DNA of 33,604 nucleotides from Eubacteriales bacterium (GTDB lineage: Bacteria > Bacillota > Clostridia > Oscillospirales > Oscillospiraceae). Where the stretch lies: positions 1 to 33,604 of the forward strand of contig JAUMWI010000016.1 in the NCBI GenBank assembly GCA_030529725.1, given 5' to 3'. Below, one piece after another: positions 25,614 to 33,604 of the stretch. The notes beneath the pieces are model-generated. The model searched no databases and was not told the DNA's origin. It worked only from the letters and a program-made list of their open reading frames with translations. The translations under genes and the position numbers were made by a program. Numbering within the stretch: the stretch's first letter is position 1; each line of letters begins with the position of its first letter.

Positions 25614-26504
25614 ATGAAAAAGTATCTTTCCTACGGTTATGTTATTTTCGGCGCGGCGTGCTGGGGGTTTATCGGCATTTTCAACCGCCTGCTCGGTACA
25701 GTCAATGTGAGCGTGTGGAACCGCGTGTTTCTTCGCAATTTCCCGAGCTTTGTCCTGCTGACACTGGCTTTTGCACTGTTTCACAGCGAGGTATTTCATA
25801 TTCAGAAAAAGCATCTGCCGTTGTTTTTCGGCAGCGGCATCATCAGCGTACTGGGCATGGCGGTGACCTATTTCAACTGTCAGATCCGCTGCTCGCTGGC
25901 GGTGGCGGGGATCCTTCTGTATCTTGCGCCGTCATTTGTGGTGCTTGCCTCGGCAGTGCTGTGGAAAACGCCGCTCACGCGCCGCAAAATTGCGGCGCTG
26001 CTGCTTGCGCTCGTTGGCTGTGCGCTTGTGAGCGGACTTGTCGGCGGCGAGCAGAGCGGTTCTCTTTCCGGTATTTTGCTCGGTATCGGCTCGGCGCTGT
26101 GCTACGCGAGCTATACGATTTTCGCCCATTACGGCCTCAAACACTACGACAGCTACACCATGATCTATTGGACATTCGCCTTTGCGGGACTTGGCTCACT
26201 GCTGTTTCTGGATTATCCTGCCGTCCTGCCTGCCTTTACCACGCCGCGAGGCCTTCTCGGCACGGTGGGGCTGGTGCTCATTGCCACGGTGCTGCCGTAC
26301 CTCTTCTACACCAAGGGACTTGAGGGCGTGGAGAGCGGCAAGGCGGCGATCATTGCCAACGTCGAACCGGTGGTTGCCGCAATCACGGGGATCGTGTTTT
26401 ATGACGAAACGCCGGGCGTTTGGACGCTGCTCGGTATCTTGTGCGTGCTCGGCGGCGTGGTGCTGCTGGCGAAGGAGGATGAAAATGGCAAAGAAGAACG
26501 ATGA
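25614..26504 (+). CDS. EamA/DMT family transporter, copy 2
   Basis: A 296-aa ten-TM transporter, tandem paralogue of the upstream gene. The shared blocks include [18 protein letters not shown] followed by GGEQS, and [11 protein letters not shown] versus LFYTKGLEGVE. It starts 13 bases after copy 1. The pair could act as two half-functional partners or as independent transporters with diverged substrates; DMT proteins are usually functional alone or as homodimers. The 3' end overlaps the deacylase gene by 20 bases, and that gene's Shine-Dalgarno lies inside this reading frame. Confidence 0.9.
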   Translation: MKKYLSYGYVIFGAACWGFIGIFNRLLGTVNVSVWNRVFLRNFPSFVLLTLAFALFHSEVFHIQKKHLPLFFGSGIISVLGMAVTYFNCQIRCSLAVAGILLYLAPSFVVLASAVLWKTPLTRRKIAALLLALVGCALVSGLVGGEQSGSLSGILLGIGSALCYASYTIFAHYGLKHYDSYTMIYWTFAFAGLGSLLFLDYPAVLPAFTTPRGLLGTVGLVLIATVLPYLFYTKGLEGVESGKAAIIANVEPVVAAITGIVFYDETPGVWTLLGILCVLGGVVLLAKEDENGKEER

Positions 26505-26967
26505 AAAAACCAACGTGATGCGCGTGCTGGAGCAGAAAAATATCCCCTACACCGCGCACACTTACCCCACCGATGGCGCGATCGACGGTGTGTCGGTTGC
26601 CAAAATGCTCGGTCAGAGCGTGGAGCAGGTGTTCAAAACGCTTGTCGTGAAGGGTGCAAGCGGCGGCTATTATGTATTTGACATTCCTGTGGCGGAGAAT
26701 CTCGACCTCAAAAAGGCGGCGAAGGCTGTGTGCGAAAAGTCTGTTGCCATGCTGCCACAAAAAGAGCTGCTGCCGCTCACCGGTTATGTCCACGGCGGCT
26801 GCTCCCCCGTGGGGATGAAGAAGCAATTTCCCACGGTGTTCCACGAAACGGTGATTCTGTTCGACACGATCTGCGTCAGCGCAGGAAAGATCGGCGCGCA
26901 GGTCGAGCTTGCGCCCGACGCGCTGATGGAGCTTGTCGGCGCGCAAGCAGCGGACGTTGTTGTGTAA
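26485..26967 (+). CDS. ybaK: YbaK/EbsC family Cys-tRNA(Pro)-type deacylase
   Basis: A 160-aa trans-editing protein expected to remove Cys mischarged on tRNA-Pro. The family layout is visible: NVMRVLEQKNIPYTAHTYP at the N-terminus, VFKTLVVKG holding the conserved Lys, LTGYVHGGCSPVGMKK and a C-terminal AGKIGAQVELAPDALMEL. The start is ATG 26485, six bases after AGGAGG; the ATG at 26479 abuts the Shine-Dalgarno sequence. It overlaps the preceding transporter by 20 bases, indicating coupling. It is the second free-standing editing enzyme in the window besides the AlaX protein. Confidence 0.93.
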   Translation: MAKKNDEKTNVMRVLEQKNIPYTAHTYPTDGAIDGVSVAKMLGQSVEQVFKTLVVKGASGGYYVFDIPVAENLDLKKAAKAVCEKSVAMLPQKELLPLTGYVHGGCSPVGMKKQFPTVFHETVILFDTICVSAGKIGAQVELAPDALMELVGAQAADVVV

Positions 26968-26983
26968 AACAGGGAGAGACACT

Positions 26984-27922
26984 ATGACAGAGACAGCAAA
27001 GATTATTTTAGAACAATTCCAGGTCCGGAAGAGCAAAAAGCAGAAAGAAGCGTTTTGGGCATGGCTTTGCCCACTCCTGCGCGAAAACGGCTATGAACCG
27101 GAGATCCGGCTCACAAAAGGACTGGTCAAAAGCTATAACATCGTGGTCGGCGACCCGGAGCGCGCCGATGTGATCTTTACCGCGCATTATGACACCTGCG
27201 CGGTGCTGCCGCTCCCGAACTTTGTTACGCCGCGGAACCTGCTGTGGTATCTGCTGTATCAGTTTGTACTGGTAGCACCGATGTTTTTGCTTGCGGCCTT
27301 AGTGGAAATCGCGGCGCTCGTGCTGCTTGATGCGTCTCAGGGAGCGATGATGGCGATTTATGACGCGGTGCTTTTGTTCTGCATCTGGTGGGTGTACGAT
27401 GGAAAGGCGAACAAGCATACCGCGAACGATAACACCAGCGGCGTTGTGACGCTTGTGGAAATTCTGCTGACGATGCCGGAGGAGCTGCGCGAGAGAGTCT
27501 GCGTGGTCTTTTTCGACAACGAGGAAAAGGGACTTTTCGGCTCGGGAAGCTTTGCAAAGCAGCACAAAGAAGTCAGAACGAACAAGCTGCTCATCAATTT
27601 CGACTGCGTCAGCGACGGCGACAGCATTCAGCTTTTCCCGAACAAAGCACTCAAAAAAGAGGACGAAACGCTTGCGCTTCTGGAGAAGGCGTTTGCGCCG
27701 CAGGAGGGAAAATCCGTAGAGGTGGTGCGCTCTTTTGGCTTCTACCCCTCCGACCAGCGACGCTTCGTGCGCGGCGTCGGTGTATGTGCGCTGAAGAAGA
27801 ACCGTCTGTTCGGGTATTATATGGATAAGATCCATACCGGAAAGGATTGCGCGTTTGACGGGAATAATATTGAGCTGCTGCGTGCCGGCGCAATACGGCT
27901 GGCAAAACAGATTTGCAGTTGA
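26984..27922 (+). CDS. M28-type zinc peptidase with internal membrane hairpin
   Basis: A 312-aa predicted metallopeptidase. All five ligand-bearing motifs of the M28 aminopeptidase fold are visible: TAHYD (His68), NDNTSG (Asp149), FDNEE (Glu180/181), NFDCVSDGD (Asp207) and DKIHTGKD (His284). Between the first and second ligands lies a strongly hydrophobic stretch with two predicted TM helices (about 87-115 and 121-137) and the short loop DASQGA. Both halves of the catalytic domain would therefore face the same side, probably the cytoplasm since no signal peptide is seen. ATG 26984 has GGGAGAG upstream. The natural substrate is unknown. It follows ybaK closely and overlaps the uvrA promoter at its 3' end. 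Confidence 0.82.
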   Translation: MTETAKIILEQFQVRKSKKQKEAFWAWLCPLLRENGYEPEIRLTKGLVKSYNIVVGDPERADVIFTAHYDTCAVLPLPNFVTPRNLLWYLLYQFVLVAPMFLLAALVEIAALVLLDASQGAMMAIYDAVLLFCIWWVYDGKANKHTANDNTSGVVTLVEILLTMPEELRERVCVVFFDNEEKGLFGSGSFAKQHKEVRTNKLLINFDCVSDGDSIQLFPNKALKKEDETLALLEKAFAPQEGKSVEVVRSFGFYPSDQRRFVRGVGVCALKKNRLFGYYMDKIHTGKDCAFDGNNIELLRAGAIRLAKQICS

Positions 27923-27947
27923 CATAATAAAATGATTTTGCCATACT
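27919..27947 (+). promoter_or_regulatory. Promoter candidate for uvrA
   Basis: Perfect TTGACA (27919-27924) overlapping the peptidase stop codon, 17-bp spacer, then CATACT (27942-27947, 4 of 6). No LexA-type box (GAAC-N4-GTTC) is visible around it. Confidence 0.55.
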
Positions 27948-27986
27948 GACGGTGCAGCTGCCAGCTTATCAACACAGGAGAATACC

Positions 27987-30818
27987 ATGCCAAGTAAAAT
28001 TTTTGTCAAAGGTGCAAGAGAAAATAATCTCAAAAACATCGACGTCGAAATTCCGCGTGATGCGCTGACTGTCGTGACGGGTCTTTCCGGCAGCGGCAAG
28101 TCGAGCCTTGCGTTTGATACCATCTACGCCGAGGGGCAGCGCCGCTATGTGGAAAGCCTTTCCTCCTACGCGCGGATGTTCCTCGGGCAAAAGGAAAAGC
28201 CCGATGTCGATTATATCGAGGGGCTATCCCCTGCCATCTCCATCGACCAGAAAACGACTTCCCAGAACCCACGCTCAACTGTCGGCACGGTGACGGAGAT
28301 CTACGACTACCTGCGTCTTCTATGGGCGCGGATCGGCACACCCCACTGCCCCAAGTGCGGAAAAGAGATCAAGCAGCAGTCTATCGACCAGATCATCGAG
28401 GCGCTCATGGAGCTTCCCGAGGGGACGCGCGTACAGATCATGGCACCCGTCATTCGCGGGCGCAAGGGCGAATACGCCAAGATTTTTGATGATGCGCGCA
28501 AGTCCGGCTATGTTCGCGTGCGCGTGGACGGCAGTATGTACGACTTGTCGGAGGAAATCAAACTCGACAAGAATCTCAAGCACAACATCGAGGTCGTCAT
28601 TGACCGCCTCATTCTGCGCAGTGACATTATCCACCGCCTGACCGACTCGTGCGAGACGGCGGCGGCACTTTCGGGCGGACTGGTACTGGTGAACATTCTG
28701 CAGGAGGAGCGCGATATTCTCTTTTCGCAGAATTATGCCTGCGAGGATTGCGGGATCTCCATTGAGGAGCTGTCTCCGCGCATGTTCTCGTTCAACAATC
28801 CGTTCGGCGCGTGCCCGACCTGCACGGGCCTCGGCGCACAGCTCAAGGTCGATCCCGACATGGTCATTCCGAATAAGAGCATTTCCGTTCTTGACGGCGC
28901 GATCTGCGCGTCGGGCTGGTCGAATGTGCGCGGTGACGGCATTTCCCGTATGTATTTTGAAGCGCTGTCAAAGAAGTATCACTTTTCTCTGCGCGATCCG
29001 TTTGAAACGCTTTCCCCCGAGGTGGTGGATATTATCCTCTACGGCACGAAGGGTGAAAAGCTGGAGCTTACCTATGATCAGCCGCGCGGAAAGGGCGTAC
29101 TGTATCAGGCGTTTGAGGGCGTTGTCCCCAATCTCGAGCGCCGCTACCGCGAAACGCAGAGCGACGGCGTGCGTGACGAGCTGGAGGAAGTGATGAGCGA
29201 GTGCCCCTGCCCCGATTGTCGGGGGAAGCGGCTGCGCAAGGAGTCCCTTGCCGTCACCGTCGGCGGCATCAGTATTTCGGACTACACGGAAAAATCCGTC
29301 ATCGATGCGCTCGACTTTGTGGAAAAACTGGAGCCGACGCTTACAAGCCAGCAAATGCTGATCGGTGAGCGTATCTTGAAGGAAATCAAGTCCCGTCTTG
29401 GCTTTTTGCGCTCGGTAGGTCTTGAATACCTGACGCTTTCGCGCGCCAGTGCATCGCTCTCCGGCGGTGAGGCGCAGCGAATCCGTCTTGCCACGCAGAT
29501 CGGCTCGAGCCTTATGGGGGTGCTCTATATTTTGGACGAGCCGAGCATCGGACTGCATCAGCGCGACAACGACAAGCTTCTTGCCACGCTCAAGCATCTG
29601 CGGGATCTCGGCAATACGCTCATCGTTGTGGAGCATGATGAAGACACCATGCGTGCGTCTGACTATATTATTGACATTGGCCCCGGCGCAGGCATCCATG
29701 GCGGCGAGGTCGTCGCGGCAGGAACGCCGGAGGAGGTCATGGCGAACGATCAATCGCTCACAGGACAGTACCTTTCCGGCAAAAAAAAGATCACTGTGCC
29801 GAAGGAGCGCCGCAAGGGCAGCGGAAACTATCTCACCGTGCGCGGGGCGCAGGAGAACAACCTCAAAAACATCGATGTTTCCATTCCGCTCGGTACATTT
29901 ACCTGCGTTACCGGCGTGTCCGGCAGCGGCAAATCGAGTCTGGTCAATGAAATCATCTTCAAGAGGCTCGGCGCAGACCTGAACCGCATGAAGGTCCATG
30001 CGGGGCGGCACCGCCAGCTCGAGGGTGAAGAGCATCTCGACAAGGTCATCTGTATCGATCAGACGCCCATCGGCCGCACGCCGCGCTCCAATCCCGCAAC
30101 CTATACCGGCCTTTTCAACGATATCCGCGATTTGTTTGCCTCTACGCCGGACGCGAAGACGCGCGGCTACAGCTCCGGCCGCTTCAGCTTCAATGTGCGC
30201 GGCGGACGGTGCGAGGCCTGCTCGGGTGACGGTCAGCTCAAGATCGAGATGCACTTTTTGCCGGATATTTACGTTCCCTGCGAGGTGTGTAAGGGTAAGC
30301 GCTACAACCGCGAGACGCTTGAGGTGCATTATAAGGGCAAAAACATTTCCGATGTGCTGGAAATGACGGTGGACGAGGCGCTGGAAATTTTCCGCGATCT
30401 TCCCAAGCTTGCCGGACGCCTGCAGACGCTGCAGGATGTCGGCCTCGGCTATATCCGCCTCGGTCAGTCGTCCACCACGCTTTCCGGCGGTGAGGCGCAG
30501 CGCGTCAAGCTCGCCACCGAACTGAGTAAGCGTGCGACCGGCAGGACGATCTATATTCTCGATGAACCGACTACGGGCCTGCACACGGACGATGTACGAA
30601 AGCTTTTGGAGGTTTTGCAGCGGCTGGTCGATACCGGCAACACCGTGCTTGTCATTGAGCACAACCTGGATGTCATCAAATCTGCGGACTATCTTGTCGA
30701 CCTCGGCCCCGAGGGAGGCAGCGGCGGCGGCACGCTTGTTGCAGCCGGAACGCCCGAGGAGGTTGCCGAGGTGGAGGAAAGCTACACAGGACAATACCTC
30801 AAAAAAGTGCTACATTAA
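27987..30818 (+). CDS. uvrA: UvrABC system protein A
   Basis: Damage-recognition ATPase of nucleotide excision repair (943 aa), working as a dimer that loads UvrB. It has two ABC modules: Walker [11 protein letters not shown] (about 31-40) and GVSGSGKSS in the second half, each with its signature ([17 protein letters not shown] and [16 protein letters not shown]) and Walker B ([12 protein letters not shown] and [12 protein letters not shown]). Zinc modules are visible as CEDC...CPTC and CEAC...CEVC. The start has ACAGGAG upstream. uvrB lies four genes upstream rather than adjacent. Confidence 0.98.
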   Translation: MPSKIFVKGARENNLKNIDVEIPRDALTVVTGLSGSGKSSLAFDTIYAEGQRRYVESLSSYARMFLGQKEKPDVDYIEGLSPAISIDQKTTSQNPRSTVGTVTEIYDYLRLLWARIGTPHCPKCGKEIKQQSIDQIIEALMELPEGTRVQIMAPVIRGRKGEYAKIFDDARKSGYVRVRVDGSMYDLSEEIKLDKNLKHNIEVVIDRLILRSDIIHRLTDSCETAAALSGGLVLVNILQEERDILFSQNYACEDCGISIEELSPRMFSFNNPFGACPTCTGLGAQLKVDPDMVIPNKSISVLDGAICASGWSNVRGDGISRMYFEALSKKYHFSLRDPFETLSPEVVDIILYGTKGEKLELTYDQPRGKGVLYQAFEGVVPNLERRYRETQSDGVRDELEEVMSECPCPDCRGKRLRKESLAVTVGGISISDYTEKSVIDALDFVEKLEPTLTSQQMLIGERILKEIKSRLGFLRSVGLEYLTLSRASASLSGGEAQRIRLATQIGSSLMGVLYILDEPSIGLHQRDNDKLLATLKHLRDLGNTLIVVEHDEDTMRASDYIIDIGPGAGIHGGEVVAAGTPEEVMANDQSLTGQYLSGKKKITVPKERRKGSGNYLTVRGAQENNLKNIDVSIPLGTFTCVTGVSGSGKSSLVNEIIFKRLGADLNRMKVHAGRHRQLEGEEHLDKVICIDQTPIGRTPRSNPATYTGLFNDIRDLFASTPDAKTRGYSSGRFSFNVRGGRCEACSGDGQLKIEMHFLPDIYVPCEVCKGKRYNRETLEVHYKGKNISDVLEMTVDEALEIFRDLPKLAGRLQTLQDVGLGYIRLGQSSTTLSGGEAQRVKLATELSKRATGRTIYILDEPTTGLHTDDVRKLLEVLQRLVDTGNTVLVIEHNLDVIKSADYLVDLGPEGGSGGGTLVAAGTPEEVAEVEESYTGQYLKKVLH

Positions 30819-30845
30819 CAAATTGGCGCCGTATTTCATAGGATA

Positions 30846-30857
30846 CCCCGAAAGGGG
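30846..30857 (+). promoter_or_regulatory. GNRA-loop hairpin covering the next gene's Shine-Dalgarno
   Basis: CCCC-GAAA-GGGG, where the GGGG is the Shine-Dalgarno run of the following small gene (ATG at 30866). The stem is short but GC-only with a stable GAAA tetraloop, so ribosome access may be damped. Confidence 0.4.
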
Positions 30858-30865
30858 GCAGTTTT

Positions 30866-31198
30866 ATGGAGCTTTTGCAGGACGGTGTGATCGCGGCGCT
30901 GTCGGCGATCGGACTGACGGCGGTGATCTGGGTGATCGCGGGCGCGATCCTGTATCCGCGGCGGCGCGGCACGATGGAGACCGTGGCGGTCATTCCTGCG
31001 TGCGGTGCGGCGGAAAATTTGGAGCATACCGTGCGTGCGCTCCTTCGCTCACGCTATGAAGAGGGCGGATTTGCGCGTATTGTGATCCTGGACTGCGGAC
31101 TCGACGGTGAGGCGCAGCGCGTGGCAGAGGTTCTTTGCCGCGGCGATTATGATGTGATCACCTGCCGGAAAGAGGAATTGTTGCAGATTTTAGAGTAG
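30866..31198 (+). CDS. Small TM protein with a half GT2-like fold, function unknown
   Basis: A 110-aa protein I cannot assign to a family. Residues about 8-30 form one TM helix stopped by PRRRG, so the rest probably faces the cytoplasm. The soluble part (METVAVIPACGAAENLEH, then RIVILDCGLDGEAQRVAEVL) resembles the first beta-alpha-beta half of family 2 glycosyltransferases, but it ends before the DxD and acceptor parts. It could be a remnant of a larger enzyme or a small Rossmann-like membrane protein. It lies between uvrA and recD2, 20 bases before the latter, and is probably co-transcribed with it. Confidence 0.7.
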   Translation: MELLQDGVIAALSAIGLTAVIWVIAGAILYPRRRGTMETVAVIPACGAAENLEHTVRALLRSRYEEGGFARIVILDCGLDGEAQRVAEVLCRGDYDVITCRKEELLQILE

Positions 31199-31218
31199 AG
31201 ATCAGATAGGAGAGAAGC

Positions 31219-33426
31219 ATGGGAGAACAAACGACCGTTATGGGTACGGTGCTGGCTGTTGTTTTCCAGAATGAGGAAAACGGCTATACCGTGCTGCGCA
31301 TGGAAACCGAGGACGGGGAGATTTTGACCGTTGTTGGCTGTATTCCCTGCGCTGCACCCGGTGAGGGACTTGCAGCGACGGGTACGTTTGTTTCCCATCC
31401 GCAATATGGCGATCAGTTTCAGGCTGTCCAGGTGGAGCGGCGTATGCCGACCGATGAGACAGAGATTTTGAATTATCTTGCCTCCGGCGTCATTCGCGGC
31501 ATCGGACCGGCGACGGCGGAAAAGCTGGTGAATCGCTTTGGCGCGGAGACGCTTGATATTATGGAGGCCGAACCGGAGAAGCTTACCGCGATCAAGGGGA
31601 TCACAGATAAGCGTGCCCGCGAGATCGGGCAGGCGTTCCGCGAGCAGATGGGACTGCGGAGACTGATGGACTTTTTGTCGCACTACGACCTGCCGGTGAC
31701 GCTTTCGGTGCCGCTTTACCGACGCTTCGGCGCAGATGCGATGGCGATGCTGCGCGGAAACCCGTATCTGCTCTCCGGCGAGCCGTTCGGTGTGGAGTTT
31801 TCCGCGTGTGACGAAATTGCGCTGTCTATGGGCTTTTCCGGCGATGCGAGCTTACGCACGGAAGCGGGGCTTATGTTTGAGCTTGCCCACAACGAGGAGA
31901 GCGGCGGTCATGTGTTTCTGCCGCGCGAAAAGCTGCTTGCCGCCACGGCGCAGCTGCTCGATGTCGATACGGACGCGGCGGAAAAGTCGCTGGACGACCT
32001 TCTGGATCGCGGCAAAATCGTGCAGCAGCAGGTGGCAAATGTCCAGGCGTGCTACCTTGCGCGCTGCTACGAAGCAGAAACTTACGTCCGTATGCGTCTT
32101 TGCGCGATGCTTGCCGACAAACCGGACAAGCTCAAGGGCGCGAAAAAAGCCATTGATGAAATGGAAAAAGAGCAGGGGATCAAGTATGCACCGCTCCAGC
32201 GCAGAGCTGTTGAGCTTGCCGCCGAGGAGGAATTGCTGCTGCTCACAGGCGGCCCCGGTACCGGCAAGACCACGAGCGTCTGCGCGATCGTGGAGTTGTT
32301 TGCACGCATGGGACTCGACGTGGTGCTTGCTGCGCCGACCGGACGCGCTGCCAAGCGCATGGGCGAGGTCTGCGGCAAAGAGGCGCAGACGATCCACCGT
32401 CTGCTTGGTATGAGCTGGAACGAACATACCGGTGAGGTGACGTTTAAAAAGAACGAAAAAGAGCCGCTCGAAGCAGATGCGGTCGTTGTGGACGAGATGT
32501 CCATGGTCGACCTTGCGCTCATGCGCGCGTTTTTGGCGGCACTCAAGCCGGGCTGCCGCCTTGTGATGGTGGGCGACCCCGATCAGCTGCCGAGTGTCGG
32601 TGCCGGCAATGTGTTCGGAGACCTCATTCGCTCAGGGAGGATCGCAACGGTCGCGCTGACGGAGATTTTCCGTCAGGCGGAGGAGTCGATGATCGTGCGC
32701 AACGCGCACGCTGTCAACGCTGGCAATATGCCGGAGCTGCAAAACAGCGCATCCGGCGACTTTTTCTTCCTGCCCCGCCGGGAAGCGCCCCGGCTGCTCG
32801 ATACCGTGGTGGAGCTGTGCAAAACGCGGCTGCCCGAAAAAATGAACATTCCCTCGGCGGAGATTCAGGTTCTTTCCCCCACGCGCAAGGGCCCCACAGG
32901 GACGGCGGAACTGAACCGCGCATTGCAATCCGCGCTCAATCCCAAGTCTCCCGATAAACGCGAGCGTGCATGGGGCGAGCTTGTGTTCCGCGAGGGGGAC
33001 CGCGTGATGCAGACGCGCAATGACTACGATGTCGTGTGGGAGAAGCAGGACGGAACGGCGGGCAGCGGCATTTTTAACGGAGATGTGGGTACCATTCTGC
33101 AAATTGATCCGAGCGGCGAACTTCTCACCATTGCATTTGATGAGCGCGTGGCGGTCTATACGGTGGATATGCTCTCGGAGCTGGAGCTTGCCTACGCTGT
33201 CACGGTACATAAATCGCAGGGCAGCGAATATCGCGCTGTCATTTTTGTGTCAATGCCGTGTGCACCGGGCTTGCAGGTGCGCGGTGTGCTCTACACCGCG
33301 ATCACGCGCTCACGCGAGCTGCTGATCCTTGTCGGCGATGATGTGACGATTGGAAAAATGGCGGAAAATGATCGTCAGACGCGACGATACAGCGGACTTC
33401 GCTGGCGGTTGGCAGAGGAAAGCTGA
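31219..33426 (+). CDS. recD2: ATP-dependent RecD2-like DNA helicase
   Basis: A 735-aa superfamily 1B 5'-3' helicase of the RecD2 type, which acts without RecBC in replication-fork maintenance and mismatch or recombination processes. The long N-terminal part contains an OB-like region and helix-hairpin-helix segments (VIRGIGPATAEKLV, AIKGITDKRAREIG). Helicase motifs follow: Walker A GGPGTGKTTS, DEMSMVD, GDPDQLPSVGAGNVF, LTEIFRQAEES, VTVHKSQGSEYRAVI and LYTAITRSRELL. The N-terminal extension separates it from RecD of RecBCD. The start has AGGAGAG upstream. It is the last gene of this run, followed by two hairpins. Confidence 0.95.
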   Translation: MGEQTTVMGTVLAVVFQNEENGYTVLRMETEDGEILTVVGCIPCAAPGEGLAATGTFVSHPQYGDQFQAVQVERRMPTDETEILNYLASGVIRGIGPATAEKLVNRFGAETLDIMEAEPEKLTAIKGITDKRAREIGQAFREQMGLRRLMDFLSHYDLPVTLSVPLYRRFGADAMAMLRGNPYLLSGEPFGVEFSACDEIALSMGFSGDASLRTEAGLMFELAHNEESGGHVFLPREKLLAATAQLLDVDTDAAEKSLDDLLDRGKIVQQQVANVQACYLARCYEAETYVRMRLCAMLADKPDKLKGAKKAIDEMEKEQGIKYAPLQRRAVELAAEEELLLLTGGPGTGKTTSVCAIVELFARMGLDVVLAAPTGRAAKRMGEVCGKEAQTIHRLLGMSWNEHTGEVTFKKNEKEPLEADAVVVDEMSMVDLALMRAFLAALKPGCRLVMVGDPDQLPSVGAGNVFGDLIRSGRIATVALTEIFRQAEESMIVRNAHAVNAGNMPELQNSASGDFFFLPRREAPRLLDTVVELCKTRLPEKMNIPSAEIQVLSPTRKGPTGTAELNRALQSALNPKSPDKRERAWGELVFREGDRVMQTRNDYDVVWEKQDGTAGSGIFNGDVGTILQIDPSGELLTIAFDERVAVYTVDMLSELELAYAVTVHKSQGSEYRAVIFVSMPCAPGLQVRGVLYTAITRSRELLILVGDDVTIGKMAENDRQTRRYSGLRWRLAEES

Positions 33427-33436
33427 ACACGAGAGA

Positions 33437-33458
33437 CCGCCCGAAAAGGGCGGCCTTT
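33437..33458 (+). terminator. Terminator-like hairpin after recD2
   Basis: CCGCCC-GAAAA-GGGCGG, ten bases past the recD2 stop, with only a short CCTTT tail. Probably weak by itself. Confidence 0.6.
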
Positions 33459-33460
33459 CG

Positions 33461-33490
33461 TATCTGCGAATTATCGCAGATATTTATTTT
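33461..33490 (+). terminator. Intrinsic terminator before the XRE gene
   Basis: A 9-bp stem TATCTGCGA-ATTA-TCGCAGATA followed by TTTATTTT. Better U-tail than the preceding hairpin; together they end the recD2 transcript. Confidence 0.75.
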
Positions 33491-33503
33491 CGAACCCATG
33501 ACA

Positions 33504-33525
33504 CATACTTGTTCCAGTAAGTATG
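33504..33525. promoter_or_regulatory. Inverted repeat upstream of the XRE gene, possible operator
   Basis: CATACTT and AAGTATG are separated by eight bases (GTTCCAGT) and end next to the Shine-Dalgarno sequence of the regulator. Position fits an autoregulatory operator or a leader hairpin. Confidence 0.4.
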
Positions 33526-33538
33526 AGGAGTGGGTAAA

Positions 33539-33604
33539 ATGATCAGCTATGAGCCGTTGTTTCAAACAATGAAGGATAAGGGCATTAGCTCTTACCGCTT
33601 GATT
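33539..33604 (+). CDS. Cro/CI (XRE) type regulator, 3'-truncated by window edge
   Basis: Twenty-two codons before the window ends: MISYEPLFQTMKDKGISSYR and two more residues. This beginning is characteristic of small single-domain HTH regulators of the Cro/CI type (a first helix, then the recognition-helix region starting at ISSYRL). GAGGAG lies eight bases before the ATG. Its targets cannot be told from this fragment. Confidence 0.75.
   Translation, partial: MISYEPLFQTMKDKGISSYRLI

Noticed and set aside
27919-27986. LexA/SOS box upstream of uvrA
   Set aside because: No GAAC-N4-GTTC-like palindrome is seen here or in front of radC-uvrB, so SOS control is not claimed.
28968-30794. 608-codon open frame antisense to uvrA
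   Set aside because: It mirrors the codon structure of uvrA, which has complete UvrA motifs; the antisense product has no recognisable motifs or Shine-Dalgarno.
1-33604. tRNA, rRNA, CRISPR, insertion sequence or prophage features
   Set aside because: I looked for T-loop motifs, regularly spaced repeats, transposase or integrase motifs and terminal inverted repeats and found none convincing.

Overview
This window is the replication-origin neighbourhood of a Gram-positive, Firmicutes-type chromosome. The gene order jag-yidC-yidD-rnpA-rpmH / dnaA-dnaN-S4-recF-remB-gyrB-gyrA is the classic origin layout. A germination protease gene (gpr) points to an endospore former or a recent descendant of one. 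The GC-rich coding sequence, the RemB, gpr and RecD2 genes, and the TTG and GTG starts behind strong Shine-Dalgarno sequences fit a clostridial lineage, probably a gut Oscillospirales-like organism. That placement is inference; no 16S gene is present.

Layout. Positions 1-3524 (+): the 3' part of aspS, a lipoprotein glycoside hydrolase family 3 gene and an AlaX-type editing protein, closed by two hairpins. 3611-3874 (-): rpsT with a UUG start. 4087-4980 (+): gpr. 5154-7373 (-): nadE, rnhA, greA and a small SHOCT membrane protein. 7501-16319 (-): gyrA, gyrB, remB, recF, S4 protein, dnaN and dnaA, with a DnaA-box cluster (candidate oriC) between dnaN and dnaA. 16320-16686: AT-rich divergent promoter region. 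16687-19540 (+): rpmH, rnpA, yidD, yidC and jag, ended by an intrinsic terminator. 19581-19830: a non-coding block with two 46-nt hairpin repeats whose arms covary. 19796-21937 (-): a MATE transporter and exonuclease III. 22064-33426 (+): radC, uvrB, two tandem EamA transporters, a YbaK-type deacylase, a membrane-anchored M28 peptidase, uvrA, a small TM protein and recD2. The window ends inside a Cro/CI-type regulator gene.

The dominant theme is DNA replication and repair: initiator, clamp, gap repair, gyrase, nucleotide excision repair, AP endonuclease, RecD2 and RadC. Alongside it are ribosome and RNase P biogenesis, membrane-protein insertion and translation quality control. I see no tRNA, rRNA, CRISPR array, prophage or insertion sequence.

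The least conventional signals are non-coding or small: the covarying twin hairpins next to the MATE gene, the structured RNA in and after rpmH, a perfect DnaA box in front of the spore protease, a peptidase with a membrane hairpin inside its catalytic domain, and a 110-residue TM protein resembling half a glycosyltransferase. I do not see a clear new multi-gene defence or metabolic system.
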